Shown here one piece after another: positions 26,521-36,712 of a stretch of DNA of 64,000 nucleotides. A program made the translations under genes and the position numbers. Under the pieces are notes generated by a model, which was not told where the DNA came from, did no database searches, and saw only the letters and a list, made by a program, of their open reading frames with translations. Position 1 is the first letter of the stretch. Each line of letters opens with the position of its first letter. Source of the stretch: UBA4658 sp002405485 (GTDB taxonomy: Bacteria; Planctomycetota; Phycisphaerae; Phycisphaerales; UBA1924); NCBI GenBank assembly GCA_036823255.1, contig DAISGC010000003.1, positions 1-64,000 on the forward strand. The letters run 5' to 3'.

Positions 26521-28728
26521 TTACTTGCCGTCGCTCTCGCCCAGGATGAGCGGGACAACGCTCCGGTTCTGGAGGTTGAGAGCGCCAAGCAGCGCGGCCG
26601 CCGCCACCGCCTGCTCGCCCGTCGCCGTTCCTGCGAGCCCGACAAGGGCGTCGATCTGCCGGGGCTCGAGCTGGTTGCCGAAGCGCTTGGCGCTGCCCGC
26701 GGCCATGGTCAGAAGGATCACGCTCTCATCGCCCGTCGCATTGAGCGCGGCGTCGGTAAGCGTCACCTGGGACTGCTTGGTGTTGATGTACGACAGGACT
26801 TCCGCGATGCGATTTCGCACCGCGCCCTCGGCCTCGCCCATCGCCGCCACCAGCGGCCCCTGGGCCTCGACGATGTTCAGCACCCCGCTCCCGCTCACCG
26901 CCAGATCGCGGAGCACCGAGAGCGACCGGGCCTTGTACATCTCCGCCTCGTCACCGGAAATCAGACCGCCGCTGGCCTGCGTGATCAGGTCGTCCCCGGC
27001 GGCCTCGATGTCCTTGGGGCTCACGCCCTCGCGAAGCAGCCGCACCCGGATCTCCCGCGCGTACTTCGGATACTGCTCGAGGTACCCCTGGGTCGTCACC
27101 AGCGCCAGCACCGGCGTCGCCCGCAGCCGCGAGTCGCCAAGCGCCTGTGCGATGAGCTCTCCCGTCGCCGAGCTGGGAAGCTGCGACACGATGATGTCCA
27201 CGCCCGGAGCGTCGGCGATCGCCTGCGACACGTCCTGCAGATTGCTCGCCGGGGGCAGCACCGTGAACCCGCGAGCCCGGAACTGATCGCTCAGTGATGA
27301 CTGCTCCTCGGTCGTGCTCGCGATGATCAGCGCGTACTTGGCCTTGGCGTCCCGAATGCTGCCGGCCAGCGTTCGCACCACGCTCTCAGCAGCCGGGAAC
27401 GCGTCCTTGGGCTGCGCCGAGCCGATCGCCAGCGCCGCCTCATACTGCACGCGCCGGTTCGGATATCGCAGCGCCTCCAGCAGCGGCTTCCGGTCGCCCG
27501 AGCCCGGAGAGATTGTCCACAGGTCTCTCCCGCCCGTCTTTTCCAGCGCGGCAAGGGCCTTGCGAGCCAGCGGCGTGTCCGACCCGTCCAGCGCCTGCGC
27601 GAGCACGCTCTGGCAGATGCTCGGCCCAGCGGCCACCGCGTAGTACATCGCGTCCCGGCCAACCGCCGGATACACAGGATTCTCATACCCTTCCGGCGAG
27701 CGCAGCTCCCGCGTGAAGTTCCCCGCGATCCACGTGCTCACCGCTCGCGTGTTCGCCGCGTCACGCCGAAGCGCCAGCTCGCTCAGCCGCATCGCCATCG
27801 TCGACGGATACACCGCCGCGTCCACCGCCTGGAACGTCAGCCCCGTGCTCGGATCAAAGTTCCACACGAGCATGTGCGGGTCGTTCGGGAACGCCAGCAG
27901 ACTCGGACTTGCCTTGGCATAGGCCTGGGCCAGGTCCACGTACCGATCCGCCGCAGGCATCTGCGGGTTCATCGCGCCGGCAATCTGCGTGATCGCCCGG
28001 TCGGTCGCCTGACGGACCGCGTCGTTGCTCGTCGTCGCCTGAAGGTCGTACAGGAACGGCAACGCGTGCGTCTGCGGCATCTCGCCCAGGATCTTCACGA
28101 CCAGCTCCTGCTGCGCCGGCTGCAGCAGCGGGAGCGCGGTCGCCAGCGGCATCACGCTGTGCCGACCCATCTCGATCAGCACGCTCCGAACCTCAGACGC
28201 CAGCGCCGGCTTGTTCCCCGAGAGCAGCACGTTGAAGAGCTGCGGAGCCGCGTACTCACCCGCGGCCAGCAGCCGCTCCCGCCCGATCGACCTCTGCCTC
28301 AGGTCGCCCGAGAGCATCTCGATTGCCGCCGTGATCGAGTCCGGATTGCGGATCGACGCCAGCTTGCCCGCGTCATACAGCTTGGACAGGCTCGAGGCCA
28401 CGCCCTCCAGCCCCGGCTGCCGCTGCGCTCGGGCGACGGCCTTGATGAACCGGTCCGCGCCCACCCCCGAATCCACCAGGGCCGCAAACGCGGCTGGATC
28501 CAGCTTCCGATCCAGCAGCCCCTGCCCAACCTGCTGGGCAACGTCCCCGCGATCGATGAACACATAGTGCACGAAATCATCCAGCGCCGATGCGTCCTTG
28601 GCCGCCTGGTCCTTGTCCACCACCGGGTCGCTTGGGGCATCACCCCACGCCGGAGCGGCAAGCGCAAGCCCGGCAACAAGAACCAACGTGGAAACCATCC
28701 GAAGATCGGTGGACGAGCGCTGCGGCAC
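26521..28728 (-). CDS. exported HEAT-repeat protein with degenerate receiver-like domain
   Basis: A 735-residue protein of unknown function. A signal peptide ends near AWGD (residue 30). Helical HEAT-like repeats cover about 45-250 and 370-460, and a further helical region covers 575-735. Between them, about 464-560 reads like a response-regulator receiver fold (strands ALIIAS, DIIVSQLP and PVLALVTTQ) but lacks the acidic pair and phosphoacceptor Asp (Ser515 is at that position). The GTG start at 28728 is well supported by GAGGAG six bases upstream. Location is probably periplasmic, and the role may be as a scaffold for protein contacts. Confidence 0.8.
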   Translation of the reverse strand: MPQRSSTDLRMVSTLVLVAGLALAAPAWGDAPSDPVVDKDQAAKDASALDDFVHYVFIDRGDVAQQVGQGLLDRKLDPAAFAALVDSGVGADRFIKAVARAQRQPGLEGVASSLSKLYDAGKLASIRNPDSITAAIEMLSGDLRQRSIGRERLLAAGEYAAPQLFNVLLSGNKPALASEVRSVLIEMGRHSVMPLATALPLLQPAQQELVVKILGEMPQTHALPFLYDLQATTSNDAVRQATDRAITQIAGAMNPQMPAADRYVDLAQAYAKASPSLLAFPNDPHMLVWNFDPSTGLTFQAVDAAVYPSTMAMRLSELALRRDAANTRAVSTWIAGNFTRELRSPEGYENPVYPAVGRDAMYYAVAAGPSICQSVLAQALDGSDTPLARKALAALEKTGGRDLWTISPGSGDRKPLLEALRYPNRRVQYEAALAIGSAQPKDAFPAAESVVRTLAGSIRDAKAKYALIIASTTEEQSSLSDQFRARGFTVLPPASNLQDVSQAIADAPGVDIIVSQLPSSATGELIAQALGDSRLRATPVLALVTTQGYLEQYPKYAREIRVRLLREGVSPKDIEAAGDDLITQASGGLISGDEAEMYKARSLSVLRDLAVSGSGVLNIVEAQGPLVAAMGEAEGAVRNRIAEVLSYINTKQSQVTLTDAALNATGDESVILLTMAAGSAKRFGNQLEPRQIDALVGLAGTATGEQAVAAAALLGALNLQNRSVVPLILGESDGK

Positions 28729-28933
28729 GGTGAACTCCTCGTGGCCAAGACCGATGTGGTCCCGGCGACGTATCCGACTTCTGCTTCCGCCGGTCTGGCA
28801 TGCTGCCGGTCCGGCTCGGGACGCCGCCTTCCATGCGGGCCTGTCCCTTGAGTCAACACGCTACGAACACAACACCAACCCGGATGCCCTCGGCGAGCAT
28901 CAGGGTCCAGAAAACACGGACCGTAACGTACTG

Positions 28934-29080
28934 AACTCAGCCCCTCCTGTCAATAGACCTGAAAAGACGGGTCGGAGGGCAATCACCACCAACGGCGAGA
29001 GTCGAAAAACCGCCACCCAGCACCCGACGGCGGAGGAACGAGAGGGAGGNNNNNNNNNNAACTCAGCCCCTCCTGTCAAT
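28934..29080. repeat. direct repeat bracketing the first assembly gap
   Basis: An identical 21-base block starting AACTCAGCCCCTCC occurs at 28934-28954 and again at 29060-29080, immediately after the N run. Similarity continues, with a few mismatches, for about 20 more bases past each copy. The repeat probably broke the assembly here. Confidence 0.85.
29050..29059. other. assembly gap (10 N)
   Basis: Ten N, a placeholder length. True gap size is unknown. It lies between the HEAT-repeat gene and the HTH-REC regulator gene. Confidence 0.99.
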
Positions 29081-29605
29081 CGACCTGCCAAACCGGGTCG
29101 CCCCCCCCACCCCCTCGCCGCTTCCCCCTACCACCCGCCGCCCGACCGCCACGGCCGTTCTGAGATGTGCGGCACGTGCGATGGTGTCTGGGGGAGCCAG
29201 TGGCTCATGGAAGCCAGTCTTGGACACCCACTTTGGGTGAGGAAGCGATACATGCCGACCGGGTTGACGCCGAGTGCTGACCACGGCCCGGTTTTTGCCT
29301 GACTGAGGCACATCCTGAGCCAGACTTTCCCCAGCTCGCCGATGGCGGCACCGAAACCGGCGCACAGGCCCGCGGTCTGGAGCGCCGAATCGTCTCTGCG
29401 GGCCCCCCTTCTCCGGCCTCCTGGCGCAATCGTCTGAGTCCGGATAGGCGATTTGCTCCGCGAGACCGGAGCGACCGTCAAGAGCCCCCCGTGGGTGGTC
29501 GATCAACGACCGTCGCCGGGCAGCCGCCTGTGTGTGCAGCGGCTGTCAGTGCCCGGCCCTCAGATCGAGAGACACCGACCCCCAGTTCCACCCCGCGAGG
29601 TTCAC
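29081..29605. other. gap-flanking region without an assignable gene
   Basis: About 525 bases. They begin with C-rich low complexity (29100-29160) and then become normal sequence. Minus-strand frame 29128-29481 is open for 117 residues, but its Arg/Ser/Pro-rich translation matches no family I know. I see no transposase signature, tRNA or terminator. The last part must hold the promoter of the downstream regulator. Confidence 0.4.
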
Positions 29606-30187
29606 ATGCATTCGTTTGACAAGGACGTTCTCACGACCGGCGAGGTGGCCAAGATCTGCAACGTTGCCCCGCGCACGGTGAGCAAGTGGTTCGACACGGG
29701 CGTGCTCAAGGGCTATCGCATCCCCGGATCCAAGGACCGTCGCATTCCCGTCAGCCAGCTCATGCGGTTCATGAAGGAGCACGGCATTCCCTTCGATGGG
29801 ATCGCCGGCGGCAAGACCCGAATCCTGATCGTCGACGACGATCAGGAGATCGTCGACGTCCTGAGCAAGGTGCTCGCCGAACGCACGAACTACGAGGTCC
29901 GCACGGCTCTGAACGGTTTCCAGGCGGGCATGGAGGCCGAGCGCTTCAAGCCGCACGTCATGCTGCTGGACATTCATCTGGGCGAGGCTGACGCTCGCAA
30001 TCTCGCGAACTTCGTCCGCTCCGACGAGGAGCTGCAGATGTGCAAGATCATCGCCATGAGCGGCAAGCTCACCGACGGCCAGCTCGCGACGCTCAAGACC
30101 CAGGGCTTCGACAGCTTCCTCAAGAAGCCCTTTGCCGTCCGGGCCGCGGTCGAGGCCATCGAGAACGCCACCGCCATCGTCACCTGA
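29606..30187 (+). CDS. response regulator with N-terminal helix-turn-helix
   Basis: A 193-residue two-domain regulator in reverse of the usual order. An excisionase/MerR-like HTH (about 8-57: TTGEVAKICNV, RTVSKWFDTGVLKGYRIP) is followed by a receiver domain (about 72-190). The receiver has acidic pocket DDD (77-79), phosphoacceptor D122 in VMLLDIHLG, the Ser switch in IAMSGK and the conserved Lys in FLKKPF. The start is the ATG at 29606 after GCGAGG; the longer frame upstream lacks family features. No kinase gene is adjacent, so it is an orphan regulator. A strong hairpin follows. Confidence 0.86.
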   Translation: MHSFDKDVLTTGEVAKICNVAPRTVSKWFDTGVLKGYRIPGSKDRRIPVSQLMRFMKEHGIPFDGIAGGKTRILIVDDDQEIVDVLSKVLAERTNYEVRTALNGFQAGMEAERFKPHVMLLDIHLGEADARNLANFVRSDEELQMCKIIAMSGKLTDGQLATLKTQGFDSFLKKPFAVRAAVEAIENATAIVT

Positions 30188-30218
30188 TCGACGCCCACGA
30201 GCACGCACGACCCAACCC

Positions 30219-30242
30219 GCGGGGCGCCCATCGGCGCCCCGC
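30219..30242. terminator. strong hairpin between convergent genes
   Basis: A perfect 10-bp stem GCGGGGCGCC/GGCGCCCCGC with a 4-base CATC loop between the HTH-REC gene and the convergent DUF481 gene. There is no real U-tract (TGTGCTTTGG on the plus strand), as is common for GC-rich terminators. Confidence 0.65.
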
Positions 30243-30283
30243 TGTGCTTTGGCGACGGTCGGAGCTCTCCGGCGCCCGGGCCA

Positions 30284-31441
30284 TCAGAACGGAAACACGA
30301 TCGCGGCGTAGTAGTCGAGCTGGTGGCTCTCCCGACCAAGGGCCGGTGATGGCTCGTATCGATCCTCGATCCCCAGCTTCAGACTCACGTTGCTCTTGGG
30401 ATCAAGCATCACCTCGTACCACGCCTTGATGCTGGCGCGTGAGGCGTCCACGTCCTCGATGTTCAGCGCTCCGGTGATCGAGCATCCGATCTTGGATCGC
30501 TCGTCGATCGTGTACAGCACGTCCATGCTCGGCCAGAGCTCCGCCTTGGGGTCGGTGCGAACCGAGCCGAACTCCTTGGTTCCCCCGAAGCCCGCCCGGG
30601 TGACGATCGTCAGGTCGCTCTCCTTGACCAGATCGATGCTCAGCCCGGCGTTCGCCGAGACGCGGAAGTCCCACGAGGCGAACTCGTTGTATTCACTGTT
30701 TCCCGCGACGAAGAAGCCCCATCCCCCCTTGGGCCCCGGATTCCAGTCGTTCCGGGCGTCCACGATCACATTGTTGGACCGGGCCTCGCCCTCCACCTGC
30801 TGATGCTGCCAGAGCACGCTCGCGGTCGTCGACGTCTCGCTCGCGGCACGCACGCCCGATACGCGAATACGAAAACTCTGCTGGTTGCTGACCCCCGACG
30901 AGCCGTTCCAACCCCCCTCAAACTGGAACTTCCACAAATCCAGCCAGCCCGGTTCCTCAGCCACCGTCGGAGCCAAAGGCGTTGCCGCCACACTGGCCGG
31001 AGGGGGCGCTGGCACAACATCCACCACGATCGGGACCTCTGGTACCGGAGCCGGAGCCGGGGGAGTCGGGGCCGGAGTCTGTGCCGGGGCCGGAGCCTGT
31101 GTCGGGGCCGGAGGCTGTGTCGGGGATGGCGGCGGGGGCGGGACGGGTGGACTGGCCGTCGGTGTCGTGGCCGGTTGCAGCGGAACAACCGACTTCACCG
31201 TCGATCTCGGGATGCTCAGGCGTCCGACGATCGCGTGCTCGATCACGATCGGGTCGGCGTCTTCCACGATGATCCCGTGGAATGCGTCCCCATTGGTCAG
31301 CTCGACCCGAACCGCCGACGGACCCGCCGCCGCGGCTGCCGCGGGCACCGGATCAGGGGCGGTCTCGGGCCGTGCGGCGTGGGCGCAGCACGCTCCGGCC
31401 ACGATCGCCGACACCGACATGACCCGCACGCACTTGCCCAT
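30284..31441 (-). CDS. DUF481 outer-membrane protein (paralogue 1)
   Basis: A 385-residue exported protein. It has a signal peptide (hydrophobic core ending CCAHAA near 22) and a short Sm-like region (about 42-95: VRVELTNGDAFHGIIV). A Pro/Ala/Thr-rich linker (about 95-165) leads to a DUF481/YdiY-type beta-barrel (about 170-385). The barrel ends in alternating hydrophobics with terminal Phe (VFPF), as in outer-membrane proteins. The start is uncertain: ATG at 31441 gives a good signal peptide, while an in-frame ATG at 31474 has a G-rich stretch as ribosome site. The next gene upstream is a paralogue with the same architecture. Confidence 0.83.
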   Translation of the reverse strand: MGKCVRVMSVSAIVAGACCAHAARPETAPDPVPAAAAAAGPSAVRVELTNGDAFHGIIVEDADPIVIEHAIVGRLSIPRSTVKSVVPLQPATTPTASPPVPPPPPSPTQPPAPTQAPAPAQTPAPTPPAPAPVPEVPIVVDVVPAPPPASVAATPLAPTVAEEPGWLDLWKFQFEGGWNGSSGVSNQQSFRIRVSGVRAASETSTTASVLWQHQQVEGEARSNNVIVDARNDWNPGPKGGWGFFVAGNSEYNEFASWDFRVSANAGLSIDLVKESDLTIVTRAGFGGTKEFGSVRTDPKAELWPSMDVLYTIDERSKIGCSITGALNIEDVDASRASIKAWYEVMLDPKSNVSLKLGIEDRYEPSPALGRESHQLDYYAAIVFPF

Positions 31442-31575
31442 GACGAACGTCCAGCATCGACATTGCCGAACCATCAAGTCCCCCCCCACACCTGTACCTC
31501 CGCAGGATCACTCGCCGCACGCCCGGGATCGCCGTTGCTCCCGGGCTCGCGGCGCTCCGTGAGTCCTCCGCATGA

Positions 31576-32532
31576 TCAGAAGTTGAACGACAAGGTCGCG
31601 AAGTAGGTGATGTCGTTGCGCTTCTTTCCCTCGCCCGGCGTGGCGTCGTAGCGGTCCTCCACGCCCAGCTTCAGGGACATGTTGGAAGTCGGATCGACGA
31701 CGATCTCGTACCCGGCCTTGCCCACGGCACGGTAATCGGAGAAGTCCTGCAGACTCGGATAGAAGTCCGCCGTCGCAAAGATCTTGGAGCGATCGTCGAT
31801 CTTGTGCTCGAAGTCCGCACCGATGTCCAGCTCCGGCTGGATGCGGTTGTCCATCCCGCCGAACTCCTTGGTGACACCGGCGCCGATACGACCAAGCAGC
31901 AGCGTGCGGTCGGTCTTGACGAACTCGTACCCAAGACCGGCGAACGCGCTCGTCCGCCACACCCAGTCCTGGAACGTGTCGTACTCGGCCTTGCCCAGGG
32001 CATAGATCCGCCAAGGCGGGGTGATCTTCCAGTCGTTGCGGAGGTTGAACTCCGCTCGGTCCTGGTTCTTGTCCCCGTCCTGCGTCCCGTACAGGTACAG
32101 CGCGCCGGCGGTCGTCACCGTCTTGCTCGTCTCCCGCTTGCCGTTGACGGCGGCCCGGAAGCTCAGGTTCTGCGTGTTGCCGTCGGCGCCATTGAGGCCG
32201 AACTCGACGTTCCCCGTCCAGCCCTTGAAGAACGAGTCCGGGTCGGGCTTGACTTCCGGCGCCGGTGGAGCCGGCGGGGGTGGTGGCGGAGGGGGCGGGG
32301 GGGGCGGGGCCGATTCGGGAACCACCGCCATCGCCGCGATGGATGTCCTGGCAAGCGTGAGCTGGCCCAGCACCGGGTGATTGATCACCACGTTCGTGCC
32401 GTCGTCGCTCACCAGCACCCCGCGGATCACGTCGCCGGACGACAGCGTTGCGTCCACCGGCTGCCCGGGAGACTGGGCCAGGGCCGCTCCGGCCGACATC
32501 ACCAACGCCACCACACTCAACACAGCTCGCAT
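31576..32532 (-). CDS. DUF481 outer-membrane protein (paralogue 2)
   Basis: A 318-residue paralogue of the downstream gene. A signal peptide ends GAALAQ (about 19). A region like DATLSSGDVIRGVLV (about 25-70) is followed by a poly-Pro stretch of 12 residues and a DUF481 barrel (about 105-318) ending LSFNF, an outer-membrane C-terminal signature. ATG at 32532 has AGGAA upstream. Relatives include the salt-induced outer-membrane protein YdiY; function is otherwise unknown. It is 134 bases upstream of paralogue 1 and divergent from the ABC-F gene. Confidence 0.85.
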   Translation of the reverse strand: MRAVLSVVALVMSAGAALAQSPGQPVDATLSSGDVIRGVLVSDDGTNVVINHPVLGQLTLARTSIAAMAVVPESAPPPPPPPPPPPPAPPAPEVKPDPDSFFKGWTGNVEFGLNGADGNTQNLSFRAAVNGKRETSKTVTTAGALYLYGTQDGDKNQDRAEFNLRNDWKITPPWRIYALGKAEYDTFQDWVWRTSAFAGLGYEFVKTDRTLLLGRIGAGVTKEFGGMDNRIQPELDIGADFEHKIDDRSKIFATADFYPSLQDFSDYRAVGKAGYEIVVDPTSNMSLKLGVEDRYDATPGEGKKRNDITYFATLSFNF

Positions 32533-32687
32533 GCGTGGTTCCTGTACAAGGACCTCTATCTTCCAAGGCGGTCGCCGATCGATCGCCATGCCGCCGAGGC
32601 CGCAGCATACAGCCGGAGCGCGGTCGCGTGCGTGAATACCATCCCTGCTCCGCACTTTTCCACACCAAGGCACCACCGACCCTTCAC

Positions 32688-34373
<1,686 letters not shown>

Positions 34374-34775
34374 CAGCTCCAGTCCTCTCTCGCCGCTCCC
34401 CAGCGATCAAGCCCCTCGGCCAAGCCCGCCCCCAAGCCCGGCCCAAAGCCCGCAGCCCACTCCGCGACACCCCCCCCACCTCCAGACGCCTCGCGGGTTG
34501 CCCCTCCAAAGGCCGACGTCCAGGGACGCTGGACCAAGACGGCTCCTCCCGCCCCGGAAACCCGGAAGAAAACCGGGCTGTCTTGGATGCCCCAGGAACG
34601 TCTGGAAGCCGAGATCGCCCGCCTCTCGGCCCGGATCAAGGAGCTCGACCAAGACCTGGCTCGGGAGGACGTATACCGGGACGCCAAGAGGTGCCAGAAC
34701 GTCCTGACTGAGCGAGACCAGCCCCAGGCGGAACTCGAGCGGCACGAGGAAGAGTGGCTCAGCCGTTCGGAATAG
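34374..34775 (+). pseudogene. in-frame C-terminal extension of the ABC-F gene beyond a TAG
   Basis: Directly after the TAG the same frame runs open to the next stop at 34773-34775. It encodes a Lys/Pro/Ala linker (PSAKPAPKPGPKP) and then TGLSWMPQERLEAEIARL..., a charged heptad region ending EEEWLSRSE. That is the usual C-terminal coiled-coil domain of Uup-type ABC-F proteins, so the full product would be about 695 residues. A single base change of TAG to a sense codon restores it. The segment is close to the second gap, so a base-call error is a serious possibility. Confidence 0.8.
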
Positions 34776-34920
34776 CGCTCGCGCCAACGCGGGGGGGGGG
34801 CGGCGGGGGGGCGGCCGCGGGGGGGGGGGGGGGGGGGGGGGGGGGGNNNNNNNNNNCATGCGTAACTCGAGCTGAACTAGTATGATTTTCGAAGACGTTC
34901 GGAATAGAGCTCGCGCCAAC
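34763..34920. repeat. 25-base near-identical repeat bracketing the second gap
   Basis: The block 34763-34787, which includes the end of the ABC-F extension (CGTTCGGAATAG), recurs at 34896-34920 with one mismatch. Joining the two copies would remove the G-tract, the N run and 39 bases of odd sequence, so the material between may be artefact. Confidence 0.8.
34788..34856. other. poly-G tract plus assembly gap
   Basis: 34790-34846 is almost pure G with a few C, ending in an uninterrupted run of about 27 G that goes straight into ten N (34847-34856). This resembles read-end poly-G noise at a contig end, not genomic sequence. From 34857 to 35040 there is no gene I can support. Confidence 0.85.
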
Positions 34921-35040
34921 CCTTCCCCCCAACTCTTCCCCCCCACGCGCTTGCCGCTTGTCCCCATGGCCGATCGACGGAAACCTACAGTTTCTCGACT
35001 CCCGTGCAGCACCCCAGCCCAAGTTGTCGATAACTCCCCC

Positions 35041-35841
35041 ATGCGTCAACCCCCGAGTGTGGTCCCAGATTCGAGCGCGTCCGTGCAGATGTCCCGTCGA
35101 GATGTGCTCGCCGGTGGATCCCTGATGGTTGGGGCGATGCTGCTGACCGGATGCGGGCAATCCAAGATCACCGGCAAGCTGCCTGGGCCGTATTGGGCGG
35201 ATCCGGGGCCGCAGAACGCCGTGACCAACGTCGTGCCAACGCTCCCGGCGATGCCCGCCCCGACGCGACCTGCACAGGCGCCTCCGGTGGATACGCCCAG
35301 TGCCGGGATCGTCTCCCGATCGCAGTGGACCCGCACGGGCGTTGCGCGCCCATACGACATCAACCCGATGAACGGGATCCGACACATCACCGTGCATCAC
35401 GACGGGATGCCCCCGACGGCACTGAGCAACTCCAGCCGGGTCGCCGCCCGCATCGAGCAGATCCGTCAGTCGCACGTGGGCGGCCGCGGGTGGGCCGACA
35501 TCGGGTATCACTACATCATCGACCCGCAGGGCCGCGTCTGGGAGGGACGCGCCATCCGTTATCAGGGCGCCCACGTCAAGGACCAGAACGAGAACAATCT
35601 TGGCATCCTGATGCTCGGGAACTTCGACGCCCAGACCCCGACGAACTCCGCTCTTGCGTCGCTCGACCGGTTTGTCGTCGCCCAGATGCAGCGGTACAAC
35701 GTGCCGCTCAACCAGGTTCGCACACACCAGGAACGCGACCAGACCGCATGCCCGGGCCGCATGCTCCAGTCCTATATGGTGCGAACCCGTTCGGGCTCGG
35801 GGACCATGCTCGGCTTGGCCCGGCGCGCCTCACTGGCCTGA
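35041..35841 (+). CDS. lipoprotein N-acetylmuramoyl-L-alanine amidase (PGRP/Amidase_2)
   Basis: A 266-residue peptidoglycan amidase. The N-terminus has a twin-arginine-like motif SRRDVL (R19-R20), a hydrophobic stretch and a lipobox LLTGC (C38), so it is probably exported by Tat and lipid-anchored. The amidase domain covers about 93-250 with zinc ligands in TVHHDG (H119/H120), H229 (RTHQERD) and C237 (TACPG), plus Tyr156 (IGYHYIID). It cuts the bond between MurNAc and L-Ala. The start is placed at the ATG at 35041; the internal ATG at 35089, directly before the RR motif, is equally possible. The 3' end overlaps the convergent gene by 12 bases. Confidence 0.88.
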   Translation: MRQPPSVVPDSSASVQMSRRDVLAGGSLMVGAMLLTGCGQSKITGKLPGPYWADPGPQNAVTNVVPTLPAMPAPTRPAQAPPVDTPSAGIVSRSQWTRTGVARPYDINPMNGIRHITVHHDGMPPTALSNSSRVAARIEQIRQSHVGGRGWADIGYHYIIDPQGRVWEGRAIRYQGAHVKDQNENNLGILMLGNFDAQTPTNSALASLDRFVVAQMQRYNVPLNQVRTHQERDQTACPGRMLQSYMVRTRSGSGTMLGLARRASLA

Positions 35842-36690
35842 GACGCGGACTGTTCCGCCCAGACCCGCCTGAGCAGCCGCAGGTTTCGGCCGGCGCGGTG
35901 CGATCGTGAACACGAGTCCGCCGGCAAACCCCAGCACCGCGAACATCGAGACCGGCAGCGTCCACCCCAGCACGGCCGGGCTGAACGCCGTATCCGTGAA
36001 CTTGTGATCCGGCACGCTGAGCTTCGGGATCACATGCATGGCCGCGGCGAACTCGGTCGTCCGCTCCGCGATCGGCTCGATCGCCGCAAGAGCTTTGGAG
36101 GCGGCGAGCTGCTCGGGCGACAGGTTTGGGCTCTCCCCGCGGGCCTCGCGCTGCAGGCGATTTTCTGAACGGTACTTCCTCGGCCAGCGCTTGACGGTGT
36201 GGCTCACGCTCCCGTCCTTGCCGAGCTCGTAGAAGTCAAACACCCAGTCGATCCGCCGAACCTGACCCCACGCCTCGGGCTCGAGTCCTTCGGGTGTTCG
36301 CCGAACCACGATCATCAGGCGCTCGCTCCCGACCCTTCGGACCTGACGGTTGTCGTCGTCGCGATCCACCTGAAAACAGGCGAGCACCTTCAGCCACTCG
36401 TCGTACCCGGCGAGATTGGGCATGTCGCGTGCAGGAGGCGGCTTGACCGGGATGACCCGCGTCGAGCCGCCAAAGGTCAACTCGATACCTTTTTCGTGGT
36501 CCTTCAGTGCGCCTGCGGGAAAACCCTCAACCTGGATCGACCGTGACACGACGGGTTCAAAGTGCACGTTCAGAAACTGGGCCTGCGTGTTGAACGTGCG
36601 GATCCGCTGGGTCATTGGGGCAATCGCACCCGCAAAGAGGAGGGTGGAAAGGACGGTAACCCCGAGGGCAACGGCGCGAAAACGCTCCAT
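35830..36690 (-). CDS. bitopic membrane protein of unknown function
   Basis: A 286-residue protein I do not recognise. It has one N-terminal hydrophobic helix (about 7-28) and one near the C-terminus (about 240-265) followed by a basic tail (APRRPKPAAAQ), with a soluble domain between that should be extracytoplasmic. The domain contains a WGQVRRIDWVFDFYELGKDG stretch and many charged residues. ATG at 36690 begins just before the first helix; an ATG at 36732 is possible but would overlap the upstream nuclease-like gene. Same direction and 22 bases downstream of that gene. Confidence 0.65.
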   Translation of the reverse strand: MERFRAVALGVTVLSTLLFAGAIAPMTQRIRTFNTQAQFLNVHFEPVVSRSIQVEGFPAGALKDHEKGIELTFGGSTRVIPVKPPPARDMPNLAGYDEWLKVLACFQVDRDDDNRQVRRVGSERLMIVVRRTPEGLEPEAWGQVRRIDWVFDFYELGKDGSVSHTVKRWPRKYRSENRLQREARGESPNLSPEQLAASKALAAIEPIAERTTEFAAAMHVIPKLSVPDHKFTDTAFSPAVLGWTLPVSMFAVLGFAGGLVFTIAPRRPKPAAAQAGLGGTVRVSGQ

Positions 36691-36712
36691 ACCGGAGTGT
36701 ATTCGGTGCTGT

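Noticed and set aside
29128..29481. 117-codon minus-strand frame beside the first gap
   Set aside because: No known family, poor composition for a real protein and no ribosome site; left as intergenic.
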